A DNA stretch of 64,000 nt from JACDAN01 sp963827705 (GTDB lineage Bacteria; Actinomycetota; Thermoleophilia; Gaiellales; Gaiellaceae). The stretch is from NCBI GenBank assembly GCA_963827705.1, contig CAWHBN010000001.1, positions 92,072 through 156,071 on the forward strand, written 5' to 3'. Within the stretch, counting starts at the first letter, position 1. The number at the start of each line of letters is the position of its first letter. Below, piece by piece: positions 18,000-26,595 of this stretch. The position numbers and the translations under genes are program-made. Under the pieces are notes generated by a model. That model saw only the letters and a list, made by a program, of their open reading frames with translations. It did no database searches and was not told where the DNA came from.

Positions 18000-18489
18000 A
18001 CCCACCAATCGGGCGTGGGCCTCCAAGGCCCGCTCGACGCTCTCGTCGCCGGCCGACTCCCGCGCAAGCCGCTCGAGCGGCCGCGGCGTCGCCGCGGTCG
18101 CGGAGCTCTGCGCGAGGAACGTCGAGCCGCCGCTGTCCGATCAGCGCGGCCGTCGCCGCCCAGGCGGCGCCGTCGCCGTCGCGCCCGTCCGCCCTCGCCT
18201 GGGCGCACAGGGAGATCAGCTCTGCCAGGTCCCCGACCGCGTCGACGTCGCCCAGCGACGCAATCCGCGCGAGGCCCTGCGCGTAGAGATAGTCGCCGAG
18301 AACGAGCGCCGTGTCATCGTCCGCCGGCTCGAGGAGGCGTGGCCGGCCGTAGTGCACGAGATAGCCCTCGTAGATCGTCTCCAGCCCGAGCGCATACCTC
18401 GCCTCGGCAAGCCGCGAGAAGACGGGCTCGAGCTCGCCTTCGGCCGGTTCGCGAAGCACGCCGGCGAGCTCAGCCGCCGAAACCGGCAA
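17997..18489 (-). pseudogene. hypothetical protein downstream of hemL, single frameshift
   Basis: From TTG 18489 the frame reads LPVSAAELAGVLREPAEGELEPVFSRL, then YALGLETIYEGYLVHYGRPRLLEPADDDTALVLGDYLYAQGLARIASLGDVDAVGDLAELISLCAQA. Near 18.09 kb the frame shifts by one, giving PLERLARESAGDESVERALEAHARLVG and a TAG at 17997. Joined length is about 164 residues, all helical in character. The pattern GDYLYAQGLARIA recalls all-alpha metal-binding or prenyl-synthase-like folds, but I do not recognise a named family. It overlaps the hemL 3' end by 20 bases, so it is likely co-transcribed with it. Confidence 0.6.
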
Positions 18490-19682
18490 CCGCGTCCACC
18501 GTCCTCTCGATCTCCTCGTCGCCGTGCGCGAGGGAGACGAACATCGCCTCGAACTGCGACGGCGCGAGGTAGACGCCCTGCTCGAGGAGATGGCGGAAGA
18601 GCGCGGCGTATCGCTCGCTGTCCTCGGCGAAGAGCGTGGCCATGGCGCCGACTCGCTCGAAGCGGCCGTGCGGCGCGAGACCTGCTTCCAGCCGGGCTCC
18701 GCGGCGCTCGAGCTCCTCGTAGACAGCGTCGTCGCGAAGGCGACGGAGGACGGCGAGGCCCGCAGCGGTCGCAAGCGGGTTTCCGGAGAGCGTTCCCGCC
18801 TGGTAGACCGTGGCCCGTCGGCGCCAGCTCCTGCATCACTTCGGCCCGGCCCCCGAACGCCGCGAGCGGCAGGCCGCCGCCGACGATCTTCCCGAGAATC
18901 GTCAGGTCCGGGAGGACGCCGAACCGCTCCTGGGCTCCTCCCCGGGCCAGGCGGAACCCCGTGATCACCTCGTCGAAGACGAGCAGCGCGCCGCTCGCGT
19001 CGCAGAGGGCGCGGAGCCCCTCCAGGAACCCGGGTGCCGGCGGGACGACGCCCATGTTCCCGGCCACCGGCTCCACGATCACGCACGCAAGCCCCTCGCC
19101 GTACTGGGCGACGGCCGCCGCCGCGGCATTCAGGTCGTTGTACGGGCTGACGATCGTGTCCGCGGTCACCTTGGCCGGCACGCCTGCCGACGAGGGGATC
19201 CCGAGCGTGGCGACGCCCGAGCCCGCCTCCGCGAGCAGCGCGTCGGCGTGGCCGTGGTAGCAGCCGGCGAACTTGAGGACCCGGTCGCGGCGGGTGGCGC
19301 CCCGGGCGAGGCGGATCGCCGACATCGCCGCCTCGGTCCCTGACGAGACGAGCCGGACCATCTCCACGGAGGGCACGGCGTCGACGATCTCGGCGGCGAG
19401 CTCGACCTCCCGCTCAGTGGCGGCGCCGAAGCTCGTCCCGTCCTGGGCGGCCTTGCGGACGGCCTCGACGGTCTCGGGATCGGCGTGCCCGAAGAGCAGC
19501 GCGCCCCACGACTGGACCCAGTCGATGTAGCGGCGGCCGTCGACGTCTTCGAGGTAGGCGCCCTCGCCGCGGCGGACGAAGAGCGGCTCGTCGAGGCCAA
19601 CCGCCCGCATCGCGCGCACCGGCGAGTTGACGCCGCCCGGGATCAGGCGCTGGGCCCTGGCCCAGAGCTCTGATCTCGTCCC
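18470..19682 (-). pseudogene. hemL: glutamate-1-semialdehyde 2,1-aminomutase, single frameshift
   Basis: All parts of HemL are present: RAQRLIPGGVNSPVRAM, YIDWVQSWGALLFGHADPE, SSGTEAAMSAIRLARG, GCYHGHADALL, VFDEVITGF and the PLP-lysine region TILGKIVGGGLPLAAFGG. At about 18.81 kb, after MQELAPTG, one base appears missing; the next frame resumes at once with TVYQAGTLSGNPLATAAGLAVLRRL and runs to the TGA at 18470. The N-terminus abuts the hemB stop, but no ATG, GTG or TTG is in frame there, so the start is unsure. The enzyme makes 5-aminolevulinate. An otherwise perfect gene beside hemB suggests a consensus error. Confidence 0.82.
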
Positions 19683-20644
19683 TAGAGCCAGCGGGCCACA
19701 TCCTTCGCCCAGTACGTCACGATCACGTCGGCGCCGGCGCGCTTGATCGCCGTCAGCGACTCGAGCGCGGCCTGACGCTCGTCCATCCAGCCCGAGGCTG
19801 CAGCCGCCTTGACCATCGCGTACTCGCCGGAGACGTTGTATGCGGCCACCGGCAGGTCGAAGCGCTCCCGAACCGCGCGGATGACGTCCAGGTTCGGCAG
19901 GGCCGGCTTGACCATCAGCAGATCGGCCCCCTCGGCCACGTCCTGCTCGCACTCGCGGAGCGCCTCGCGGACGTTGGCGGGGTCCATCTGGTAGCCGCGG
20001 CGGTCGCCGAACGCCGGCGCCGACTCGGCGGCTTCGCGGAAGGGCCCGTAGAACGCCGAGGCGTACTTGGCCGCATACGACAAGATCGGCGTCGCCCCGA
20101 AGCCGCTGTCGTCGAGCGCGCCGCGGATCGCCCCGACGCGGCCGTCCATCATGTCGCTGGGCGCGACGGCGTCGGCGCCGGCCTCGACGTGGCTGACCGC
20201 CGTGCGGGCCAGCAGCTCGATGGTCGCGTCGTTCGCGACCTCCTCGCCCTCGAGGACGCCGCAGTGACCGTGGGAGGTGTACTCGCAGAGGCAGACATCC
20301 GTGATCAGCACGAGGCCGGGCGCCGACGCGCGGAGCGCCCGTAACGCCAGCTGGACGACGCCCTCGTCGTCCCAGGCGCCCGAGCCCTGCTCGTCCTTCT
20401 CGTCCGGGATCCCGAACAGGATCACGGCGGGCACGCCGAGGCCGCGAAGCTCGTCCGCCTCAGCGACGAGGTCGTCGACCGAGAACCGACCCAGCGCCGG
20501 CAGTGCCTCGTTCGGCTGCGTGGTTGGCCCGACGAAGAGCGGGTAGACGAGCGAGTCGAGGTCGAGCCGCGTCTCGCGAACGAGCGAGCGCAACGCCCCG
20601 GAGCTGCGCAAGCGGCGAAGCCGCGTCAGCGGAAAGGTGCTCAC
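19682..20644 (-). CDS. hemB: delta-aminolevulinic acid dehydratase (porphobilinogen synthase)
   Basis: 320 residues, full length. The zinc-type Cys cluster is CLCEYTSHGHC around 118-128, and the two Schiff-base lysines lie in SYAAKYAS and LLMVKPA. DMMDGRVGAIR and YNVSGEYAMVKAA are diagnostic. It condenses two 5-aminolevulinates to porphobilinogen, directly after HemL in the pathway. The start overlaps the PerM-like gene by four bases and the stop leads straight into hemL, giving a perM-hemB-hemL order. Confidence 0.95.
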   Translation of the reverse strand: MSTFPLTRLRRLRSSGALRSLVRETRLDLDSLVYPLFVGPTTQPNEALPALGRFSVDDLVAEADELRGLGVPAVILFGIPDEKDEQGSGAWDDEGVVQLALRALRASAPGLVLITDVCLCEYTSHGHCGVLEGEEVANDATIELLARTAVSHVEAGADAVAPSDMMDGRVGAIRGALDDSGFGATPILSYAAKYASAFYGPFREAAESAPAFGDRRGYQMDPANVREALRECEQDVAEGADLLMVKPALPNLDVIRAVRERFDLPVAAYNVSGEYAMVKAAAASGWMDERQAALESLTAIKRAGADVIVTYWAKDVARWL

Positions 20645-21846
20645 GAGCCCACGTTAGCCCGTGGCGGCACGGGCGCCTCCTGCACAGGGGGCTCGACCTC
20701 CACCTCCACGGGCACCGGCCCCTCGCCGCGCCAGTTCTCCAGCTCGAGGCGCTCACCGGCGAACTCCCAGAGCGCGCGGAGCACCGCCAACAGCGGGAGG
20801 GCGACGAAGATGCCCGCGAGCCCGTAGATCTCGCCGCCGGCGAGCAGCCCGAAGATCACGAGCAGCGGGTGGAGCCGGAGCGCGCTCCCCATCACGTTCG
20901 GGACGACGATGTGGCCCTCGATCTGGTGGATCCCGAGGAAGAGCAGCGTGACCCAGATCGCCGACACGGGATCGACGATCAGCGCGTAGGTCACCGGCGG
21001 GATCGCGCCGAGCCACGGCCCCAGGTAGGGGATCAGCTCCATGAACCCGACCCACGCTCCGAACAGGAGCGCGTACTGATCCATCCCTTCTGCCCAGCCG
21101 AGAGTCCCGAGCACCCAGAGCCCGACGCCGGCGCTGACGCCGATGATCAGGGAGAGGAGCACCTGGCCGCGGACGTAGCCGGCGAGCGCACTCTCGATCC
21201 GGGGGATCAGCGAGCCGGAGTCCGGCCGCGGCGGGAACCGCCGGTCGACGGCGGCCGACAGCCTCCCCATGTCGAGCAGCATGTAGACCGACACGACGAT
21301 GATGAGCACGAGGGAGAAGAGCACCTCGAAGATCGAGAGCGCCGCCCCCTCGATGAAGTCGATGACCCGCGAGGTGTATTCCTGCGGGTCGGCGTCGCGA
21401 AGAGAGTCGACGAAGTCCTGACCCTGCTCCTCGACCTTGACTCTCTCGAGGCCGTGGTCGTTCAGCCAGCCCTGGAGCCGGTCGACGTCTCGCTCGGCGT
21501 CCGTCTGGCTGCTCTGTCCGCGCTCGACCGTAAGGTAGGCGTCGATCCGGTCCGCAGCCTCACGAGACTGGTCGACGACCACGACGCCGATGGCGATCAC
21601 GCCGACGACCAACACAGTCGCGAAGCTCAGGAACACGACGGCGACGGAGAAGCCCCTGGGAATTCGCATCCGCCCGAGCGCCCGCACGAGCGGGTCGAGC
21701 AGCAGCGCGATCAGCGCCGCCACGATGAAGAGGAAGACGACGTGAGCGACCGTGCTCGCCAGCGTCCAGAGGAACAGCAAGACGAGCGGCAGCCCCACGA
21801 GCTGCATCCAGCGCGGAATCTGGATCTTGTGCGCCGCCGGCGGCAT
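20641..21846 (-). CDS. AI-2E/PerM family membrane permease
   Basis: 401 residues. N-terminal helices LVGLPLVLLFLWTLASTVAHVVFLFIVAALIALLLDP, a soluble periplasmic-type insert around 105-175 rich in charged residues, then helices from ILSLIIGVSAGVGLWVLG onwards. YLGPWLGAIPPVTYAL and GLAGIFVALPLLAVLRAL are family hallmarks. The C-terminal tail is acidic and Pro/Val-rich. Substrates of the family vary (autoinducer-2 export, sodium/proton antiport) and cannot be fixed here. A TACGAT box lies seven bases before the ATG; it is the first gene of the hemB-hemL operon. Confidence 0.82.
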   Translation of the reverse strand: MPPAAHKIQIPRWMQLVGLPLVLLFLWTLASTVAHVVFLFIVAALIALLLDPLVRALGRMRIPRGFSVAVVFLSFATVLVVGVIAIGVVVVDQSREAADRIDAYLTVERGQSSQTDAERDVDRLQGWLNDHGLERVKVEEQGQDFVDSLRDADPQEYTSRVIDFIEGAALSIFEVLFSLVLIIVVSVYMLLDMGRLSAAVDRRFPPRPDSGSLIPRIESALAGYVRGQVLLSLIIGVSAGVGLWVLGTLGWAEGMDQYALLFGAWVGFMELIPYLGPWLGAIPPVTYALIVDPVSAIWVTLLFLGIHQIEGHIVVPNVMGSALRLHPLLVIFGLLAGGEIYGLAGIFVALPLLAVLRALWEFAGERLELENWRGEGPVPVEVEVEPPVQEAPVPPRANVGS

Positions 21847-21853
21847 CCAGATG

Positions 21854-21859
21854 ATCGTA
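21854..21859 (-). promoter_or_regulatory. putative leaderless -10 box
   Basis: TACGAT on the minus strand, seven bases before the ATG at 21846. It would drive the perM-hemB-hemL operon from the 186-base divergent gap shared with the LytM-like gene; nothing else is recognised in that gap. Confidence 0.4.
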
Positions 21860-22019
21860 CTGCTCGGGTTCTGACCCTCAGACCTCCGGCCTGGGACTGG
21901 AACTTTGCGGAAGATGGGAACCTCGCGTTGGCCCGAGACGAGGCTTCGGCGGAATTGGCTCTAGAATCGCCTCCCGCCGTGTCACAAGCAGTACAACTGA
22001 AGCGCGAACGCCCGTCCGT

Positions 22020-22025
22020 TAGGGT
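22020..22025 (+). promoter_or_regulatory. putative leaderless -10 box
   Basis: TAGGGT lies seven bases before the ATG at 22033 of the LytM-like gene and supports that start over longer in-frame readings. Confidence 0.4.
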
Positions 22026-22032
22026 CAGCCCG

Positions 22033-22812
22033 ATGCGGTCCCGCAGGGCAGTGGAACAGGCGCGCCGCGCCCGTCGACGGAAGGCGGCCGGACAGCACCG
22101 TGCGCGGCGGATCGCGGCACTCGTCCTGGTCTGCGCGGCGGTGGTCGTCACGCTGCTCCTGTCGGCCTTCGGGTGGGGGACGCCGGCAGCGACTGTCTCG
22201 ACGGCGCCGGCGCCGGCTCAAAGGTTGCTCCCGACCGGGCCACCGCAGCCGCAGGTCGTGGCGGTCCACAACTCGCTGCGGCTGCGCGTGCCGGTTGCTC
22301 AGCAACGCATCAGCGCGGTCGGCTACCACGCGGTCGACAACGGTGCGCTACCCCTCGAGCCGGTCGGCGAGCAGGCGAACAAGGGGTTGTTCGCGCGCCT
22401 GGTGCGCCGGCTCACAGGCGGCGACAAGGCGGGCCTCGCCTGGTACCAGCTCGGCGGTGAGGGCCCGGCGAACGCTGTCCTCGACGTGGGCGCCGCGCCC
22501 GGCACGGACGTCTACGCGCCCGTCGACGGCGTCGTGGTCGGGATCAGCGACTACGTGATCAGCGGCAAGCGGCTCGGCTCACGGGTCGACATCCAGCCTT
22601 CGAGCGAGCCCTCGCTCGTCGTCTCGCTCACGCACCTGCGGACCGATCCGACGCTGACGGTCGGTGCCGCGGTCACGGCGTCGAGCTCCAAGCTCGGCAC
22701 GGTCATGGACTTCTCGCGCTTCGAGCGCCAGACGCTCGCCCGGTACACGCAGGACGCCGGGAACCACGTTTCACTCGAAGTCCATCCCGCGGCAACTCTG
22801 AGCGTCCAATAA
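22033..22812 (+). CDS. membrane-anchored LytM/M23-like protein, probably non-catalytic
   Basis: 259 residues from ATG 22033; the frame is open for 1.5 kb upstream but that part is antisense to perM and is not protein-like. A basic head (RRAVEQARRARRRKAAGQ) precedes one membrane span (RRIAALVLVCAAVVVTLLLSAF). The C-terminal domain follows the M23 pattern: GTDVYAPVDGVVVGISDY, VVSLTHL, LTVGAAVTASSSKLGTV, GNHVSLEVHP. The first zinc motif (HxxxD) is replaced by VLDVGAAPGTD and the final HxH is only half kept, so zinc binding looks lost. A cell-wall-binding or regulatory role is more likely than peptidase activity. Confidence 0.7.
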   Translation: MRSRRAVEQARRARRRKAAGQHRARRIAALVLVCAAVVVTLLLSAFGWGTPAATVSTAPAPAQRLLPTGPPQPQVVAVHNSLRLRVPVAQQRISAVGYHAVDNGALPLEPVGEQANKGLFARLVRRLTGGDKAGLAWYQLGGEGPANAVLDVGAAPGTDVYAPVDGVVVGISDYVISGKRLGSRVDIQPSSEPSLVVSLTHLRTDPTLTVGAAVTASSSKLGTVMDFSRFERQTLARYTQDAGNHVSLEVHPAATLSVQ

Positions 22813-22813
22813 C

Positions 22814-22978
22814 GAGAGCTCGGCTCACAATGGGAGCTGAGCCGCCAGGCCGCGCTGGGCGGCGCCAGGCGTCGTCCTCAGCCGCCTCCATATCTCTCGA
22901 TATGAACGCGGCCTGCGTCCGGGCCTGGCATCCACCCATCGCACCCTGACGACGAGTCCCATCATGAGCCGAACTCTC
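22814..22978. repeat. long intergenic palindrome (copy 2 of 4)
   Basis: A 165-base palindrome filling the gap from the LytM-like stop to the first codons of the phosphoesterase. Outer arms are 22 bases (22814-22835 and 22957-22978) with about 18 matches; the right arm includes the ATG at 22964. Forty bases at 22841-22880 and thirty-six at 22913-22948 are identical to copy 3 at 28.3 kb. The centre pairs CCATAT with ATATG around a short loop. Confidence 0.85.
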
Positions 22979-23758
22979 AGAATCCTTTTCGTTGCCGACG
23001 TGAACGGCGCGCCGGGCCGGCGGGCCGTCGAGCGCCTGGTCCCGGGTCTGCGCGAGGAGCTGGACGTCGACTTCTGCGTCGTGAACGGCGAGAACGCCGC
23101 GGACGGGCTCGGGATCACGCCGCGACTCGCCGAGGTAATCCTCGCCTCGGGCGCGGACGTGATCACGCTCGGGAACCACGCCTTCCGTCGACCCGAGATC
23201 GCGGGCTACCTCGCTGAGTCCGACCGGGTGATCCGCCCGGCGAACCTCTCGAAGCATGCGCCCGGAACGGGTCTGACCTTCGCCGAGAGCCGGGATGGTC
23301 AGACGGTCGCCGTCGTCAACCTGCTCGGCCAGCTCTTCCTGGCGCCGCCGCACGGCCCGTGGGAGGTGGTGGACGAGCTCGTGGAGGAGGCGCGGCGGCA
23401 GACGCCGGTCATCCTCGTCGACTTCCACGGGGAGGCGACGAGCGAGAAGGTCGCGATGGCAGCCGACCTGGACGGAAAGGTCACTGCGGTGATCGGCACG
23501 CACACGCACGTCCAGACGAACGACGCGCGCGTCACCTCCCGCGGGACGGCGGCGGTCACGGACGCCGGCATGACCGGCCCGCACGATTCCGTCATCGGCG
23601 TCGTCACGGAGCTGGCCGTGAAGCAGATGCGCACCGGCATGCCGGTGCGGTTCAAGACGGCGCAGGGAGACGTGCGGCTCGAAGGCTGCCTGATCGAATG
23701 CGGCGACGACGGACGGGCTACGCGCTGCGAGCTCGTGCGCCGGGCGCTCGAAGAGTGA
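22964..23758 (+). CDS. ymdB: YmdB-type metallophosphoesterase (2',3'-cyclic nucleotide phosphodiesterase family)
   Basis: 264 residues. The family's metal and active-site motifs appear in order: LFVADVNGAPGRRAVE, VVNGENAADGLG, ITLGNHAFRRPEI, PVILVDFHGEATSEK, VIGTHTHVQT and VTDAGMTGPHDSVIG. In the family these bind two metals and cleave 2',3'-cyclic nucleotides or dampen cAMP-type signals. Several cyclase-domain proteins lie elsewhere in this window, but no direct link is visible. The first five codons lie inside the right arm of palindrome copy 2. The 3' end overlaps the convergent GT87-like gene by 41 bases. Confidence 0.88.
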   Translation: MSRTLRILFVADVNGAPGRRAVERLVPGLREELDVDFCVVNGENAADGLGITPRLAEVILASGADVITLGNHAFRRPEIAGYLAESDRVIRPANLSKHAPGTGLTFAESRDGQTVAVVNLLGQLFLAPPHGPWEVVDELVEEARRQTPVILVDFHGEATSEKVAMAADLDGKVTAVIGTHTHVQTNDARVTSRGTAAVTDAGMTGPHDSVIGVVTELAVKQMRTGMPVRFKTAQGDVRLEGCLIECGDDGRATRCELVRRALEE

Positions 23759-24827
23759 GCACCGCGAGGAGCGCTACGAGCGCCAGGTCCCGGAGCAGGA
23801 CGAGCCACGAGGCGACCGAGTCGAACTCGAGCGCCAGCTCCCAGTAGCGGTACGGGAACCACAGCTGGGTGAGTACGAGGGCCAGAGCGAGCACGCCTGT
23901 CGCGGCCAGGCCCCGGCGCCCGCGGACGAGCGGCACGAGCGGGATCAGCCAGAGCAGGAACTGCGGCGAGAGCACCTTGCCGAAGACGATGAACGCGCAG
24001 ACGGCGGCGGCGCAGGCGCGGAGGAGCCGGTCGCGGTCGGCCGGGCCTCGGGCGTACCAGATCCAGACCGCCGTCACCGCGGCGACCTGGAGCAGCGTCG
24101 AGAAGACCGCGAGCGTTTCCGCCGTGCCGCCGTCGAGATTCTGCGACCCGTGGCTCGACTCCATCGTCAGATCGAGGCCGAAGAGCTGATGCGCGGCGAG
24201 CAGGATCCCCGAGCCGAGACTCTCGATCTGGAGCGGCCGGCCGGCCTGCACCCAGAACGCGTCCCAGACTCCGCCCGGTGACAGGAGCGCGAACGGAAGG
24301 ACGATCGCCGCGATCACGGCAAGGAACGACACTCCGCAGACGAGCGCCTCGCGCCGGCCTCGCGTCCGCCACACGTGAGCGACCAGGAGCGGCGCCAGCA
24401 GGGCCGGGTAGACCTTCGCCGCCGTCGCGAGCCCGAGCGTCCCGAGGCCGAGGCGGACGTGGCCGGAGAGAAAGACGGCCAGCGCCGCCACCGTCAAGAA
24501 CGCCGGCCAGAGGTCGAAGCGGCTGAGGACGACGGACCCGAGCAGCAGCGGCGAGACGGCGACGAAGAGCGGCGCCCACCAGGCGCTCGTGAGTGCGGCG
24601 ACCAGCAGGACGACCCCGACGCCGGCCGCCGCCATCAGCCCCTCGAAGGTCGCGCCGTAGTCCCCTCCCTCGACGGGCAGCCTGAAGACGGGAAGCGCCG
24701 CCGGCGGATACTCGACCGCGAAGTCGCGGTACGGCACCTGCCCGTCCGCGATCGCCTCGCCGTACCGCTGGTAGATCGGCGTGTCCACGATCTGGTCCCG
24801 CTCGTAGAAGCCCTCGTGCAGCAGCAC
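23718..24827 (-). CDS. GT87-like (DUF2029) integral membrane glycosyltransferase
   Basis: 369 residues from GTG 24827. ERDQIVDTPIYQRYGEAIADGQVPYRDFAVEYPPAALPVF near the start is the loop typical of the alpha-mannosyltransferase-like family, followed by eight or more membrane helices. LVVLSRFDLWPAFL and KVLSPQFLLWLIPLVPL are family-like. The protein-like frame runs further upstream (FRPASCAAVFVVSWVLLHEG), inside the end of the upstream gene, so the true start is probably earlier but no good codon is clear. A polyprenyl-phosphate sugar donor is expected from the family; the acceptor is unknown. Confidence 0.75.
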   Translation of the reverse strand: MLLHEGFYERDQIVDTPIYQRYGEAIADGQVPYRDFAVEYPPAALPVFRLPVEGGDYGATFEGLMAAAGVGVVLLVAALTSAWWAPLFVAVSPLLLGSVVLSRFDLWPAFLTVAALAVFLSGHVRLGLGTLGLATAAKVYPALLAPLLVAHVWRTRGRREALVCGVSFLAVIAAIVLPFALLSPGGVWDAFWVQAGRPLQIESLGSGILLAAHQLFGLDLTMESSHGSQNLDGGTAETLAVFSTLLQVAAVTAVWIWYARGPADRDRLLRACAAAVCAFIVFGKVLSPQFLLWLIPLVPLVRGRRGLAATGVLALALVLTQLWFPYRYWELALEFDSVASWLVLLRDLALVALLAVLTLRAPGARARSA

Positions 24828-24855
24828 CCACGAGACGACGAAGACGGCGGCGCAA

Positions 24856-26568
24856 CTAGCCGGTCGGAACCAGCTCGGGAACCGGGCGCTCAGGCTCGAC
24901 CGCCTCCTCGGGCTCCCGTCGGGCGATCGGCGCGAGCACCGCGAACGCGACGAACGGGAAGAACCACGGGATGTAGAGGAAGAACCAGTGCGTCAGCACC
25001 AGCTGGAAGCCGAGCAGGAGCGCACCGGTCAAGGCGGCGAGCTGAAGGGGCGACTTCGTACGCGGCCAGAAGGCGACCGCGACCGAGCCTGCGAGCACGA
25101 GGCCGATCAGCGGCAGCTGGACGAGATGCAGGTCCGGGATCCCGCCGGCGTGGTACTGGCCCCAGCCCCAGATCGAAAACGGCGACTCGCGTCCGAGCTG
25201 CCAGCCGACCGTCCGGTTCCAGAAGATGCGTGCGGCGTCGATCGGGCTCGGCTCCAGCAGCAGGATCGCGAAGGACGCCAGCGTCGCTGCGACGAAACCG
25301 GCGACGAAGATCGAGACCGCGCGCGGGCGGCGAAGCCCGTCGGGGTACGACGCCCAGAGCGGCACGACGAGGAGCGGCGCGAACTTCGTCCACGCCGCGA
25401 GCGCGGTGAACGCGCCGCGCGCGAAGCTGGAGGACGCGAGCCAGAAGCCCCAGACGAGGAAAAGCGCAGGGAGCGCGTCGTTCGTGTTCGAGCTGGACAC
25501 GTACTGCGTGAACGGGTACGCGGCCCAGGCGAAGGGCAGGACGGTCGCGAGCCGGAGGCCGCCGAACCGGCGGCCGACGAGCGCGAGCCCGAGCATCACG
25601 AGCAGGTCGAGCGCGATCGATGTGAAGTGCGCGGCCGGCAGCTTGTCCCACTTCCCGCTCCAGCCGAGCAGCGCGTACCCCGGCACATAGGCCAGGTACG
25701 CGACCGGTCCATACGTGTCTCCGCGCTCGTTGGACGACTCGCAGCGTCCGTTGGTCTGGATCCGCTCCCGCACCTCGCCCTCGGCATCCGCGTCTCCGCA
25801 CTTACGGAGCTTCCCCTGTTCGGGCATGTGGCCGTAGGGCATCTCGCCGTTCGCGATGCGGTGCGCGCCGACCACGCCCGAGTAGCCGACGTCGATCACG
25901 TTCGAGTCCTCGAGGTTGAGCCCGATCCGGAAGCCGGCGAGGAAGACGGTGGCGGCGAGGAGGATCCAAACGGGCCAGACCACACTCCCCGTCGATCCGC
26001 TCCGGCCGCGGACGCCGACCCACACCATGCGCGCGAGGAGGTAGACGATCGGTGGATAGGCGAGCGCCATGCTCGCGAACACGTTTCCGTCGTTGAAGAA
26101 CCAGAGCGAGACGGAGAACGAGAGCAGCGCGACGAGGTCGAGCGTCCGCAGGCTCAGGGGCCGGCGCCAGTCGACGAGCCCGAGCAGGAAGACCGCGCAG
26201 AGCACGAGCCAGACGTCGAGCCGGTTGATCGACTTCCCGCCGAAGGCGCCGTCGTAGCCGCGCGCCATCTTCCACGCGACCTGCGGGCCGGTCCACGCCT
26301 CGGTCACCCGGCCGGAGGAATCGTTGACCTTGCCGGTCGCGATCTCGCCGGCCTCCTCCCACCAGACATGGATCGTCCACGAGCCGGACTCCGAGTCGTA
26401 GGACGCGTCGGTGACGCGGCCCTTGGCGGGATAGCGGTCGAGCCAGTCCGCGACCTTCGGGTGCCGGAGGAACGGCGCGATCGCTGCTCGCTCGGTGCGT
26501 CTTGCCTGCGACGCGTGCGCAGGCGAAGCGACTGCCAGCGCGAGAAGGACTACGGCCAGGACGCGCAC
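24856..26568 (-). CDS. large integral membrane protein, GT87-like
   Basis: 570 residues. A signal peptide (MRVLAVVLLALAVASPAHA) leads to a soluble domain of about 95 residues with YDSESGSWTIHVWWEEAGEIATGKVNDSSGRVTEAWTG, which resembles a PepSY-like fold. Then ten or more helices start at RLDVWLVLCAVFLLGLVDW. EVRERIQTNGRCESSNERGDTYGPVAYLAYVPGYALLGWSGKWD and SSSNTNDALPALFLVWGFWLASSS are typical of GT-C transferase loops. The adjacent GT87-like and GtrA genes suggest an envelope glycan locus. Substrate unknown. Confidence 0.72.
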   Translation of the reverse strand: MRVLAVVLLALAVASPAHASQARRTERAAIAPFLRHPKVADWLDRYPAKGRVTDASYDSESGSWTIHVWWEEAGEIATGKVNDSSGRVTEAWTGPQVAWKMARGYDGAFGGKSINRLDVWLVLCAVFLLGLVDWRRPLSLRTLDLVALLSFSVSLWFFNDGNVFASMALAYPPIVYLLARMVWVGVRGRSGSTGSVVWPVWILLAATVFLAGFRIGLNLEDSNVIDVGYSGVVGAHRIANGEMPYGHMPEQGKLRKCGDADAEGEVRERIQTNGRCESSNERGDTYGPVAYLAYVPGYALLGWSGKWDKLPAAHFTSIALDLLVMLGLALVGRRFGGLRLATVLPFAWAAYPFTQYVSSSNTNDALPALFLVWGFWLASSSFARGAFTALAAWTKFAPLLVVPLWASYPDGLRRPRAVSIFVAGFVAATLASFAILLLEPSPIDAARIFWNRTVGWQLGRESPFSIWGWGQYHAGGIPDLHLVQLPLIGLVLAGSVAVAFWPRTKSPLQLAALTGALLLGFQLVLTHWFFLYIPWFFPFVAFAVLAPIARREPEEAVEPERPVPELVPTG

Positions 26569-26595
26569 GCAGTCTCATCTCTCGGAGAAAGCCCG

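Noticed and set aside
20503..22032. Long + strand open frame in front of the LytM-like gene
   Set aside because: It is the antisense of the PerM-type permease and intergenic DNA; composition is Arg/Pro/Glu-rich with no domain. Only the part from ATG 22033 is protein-like.
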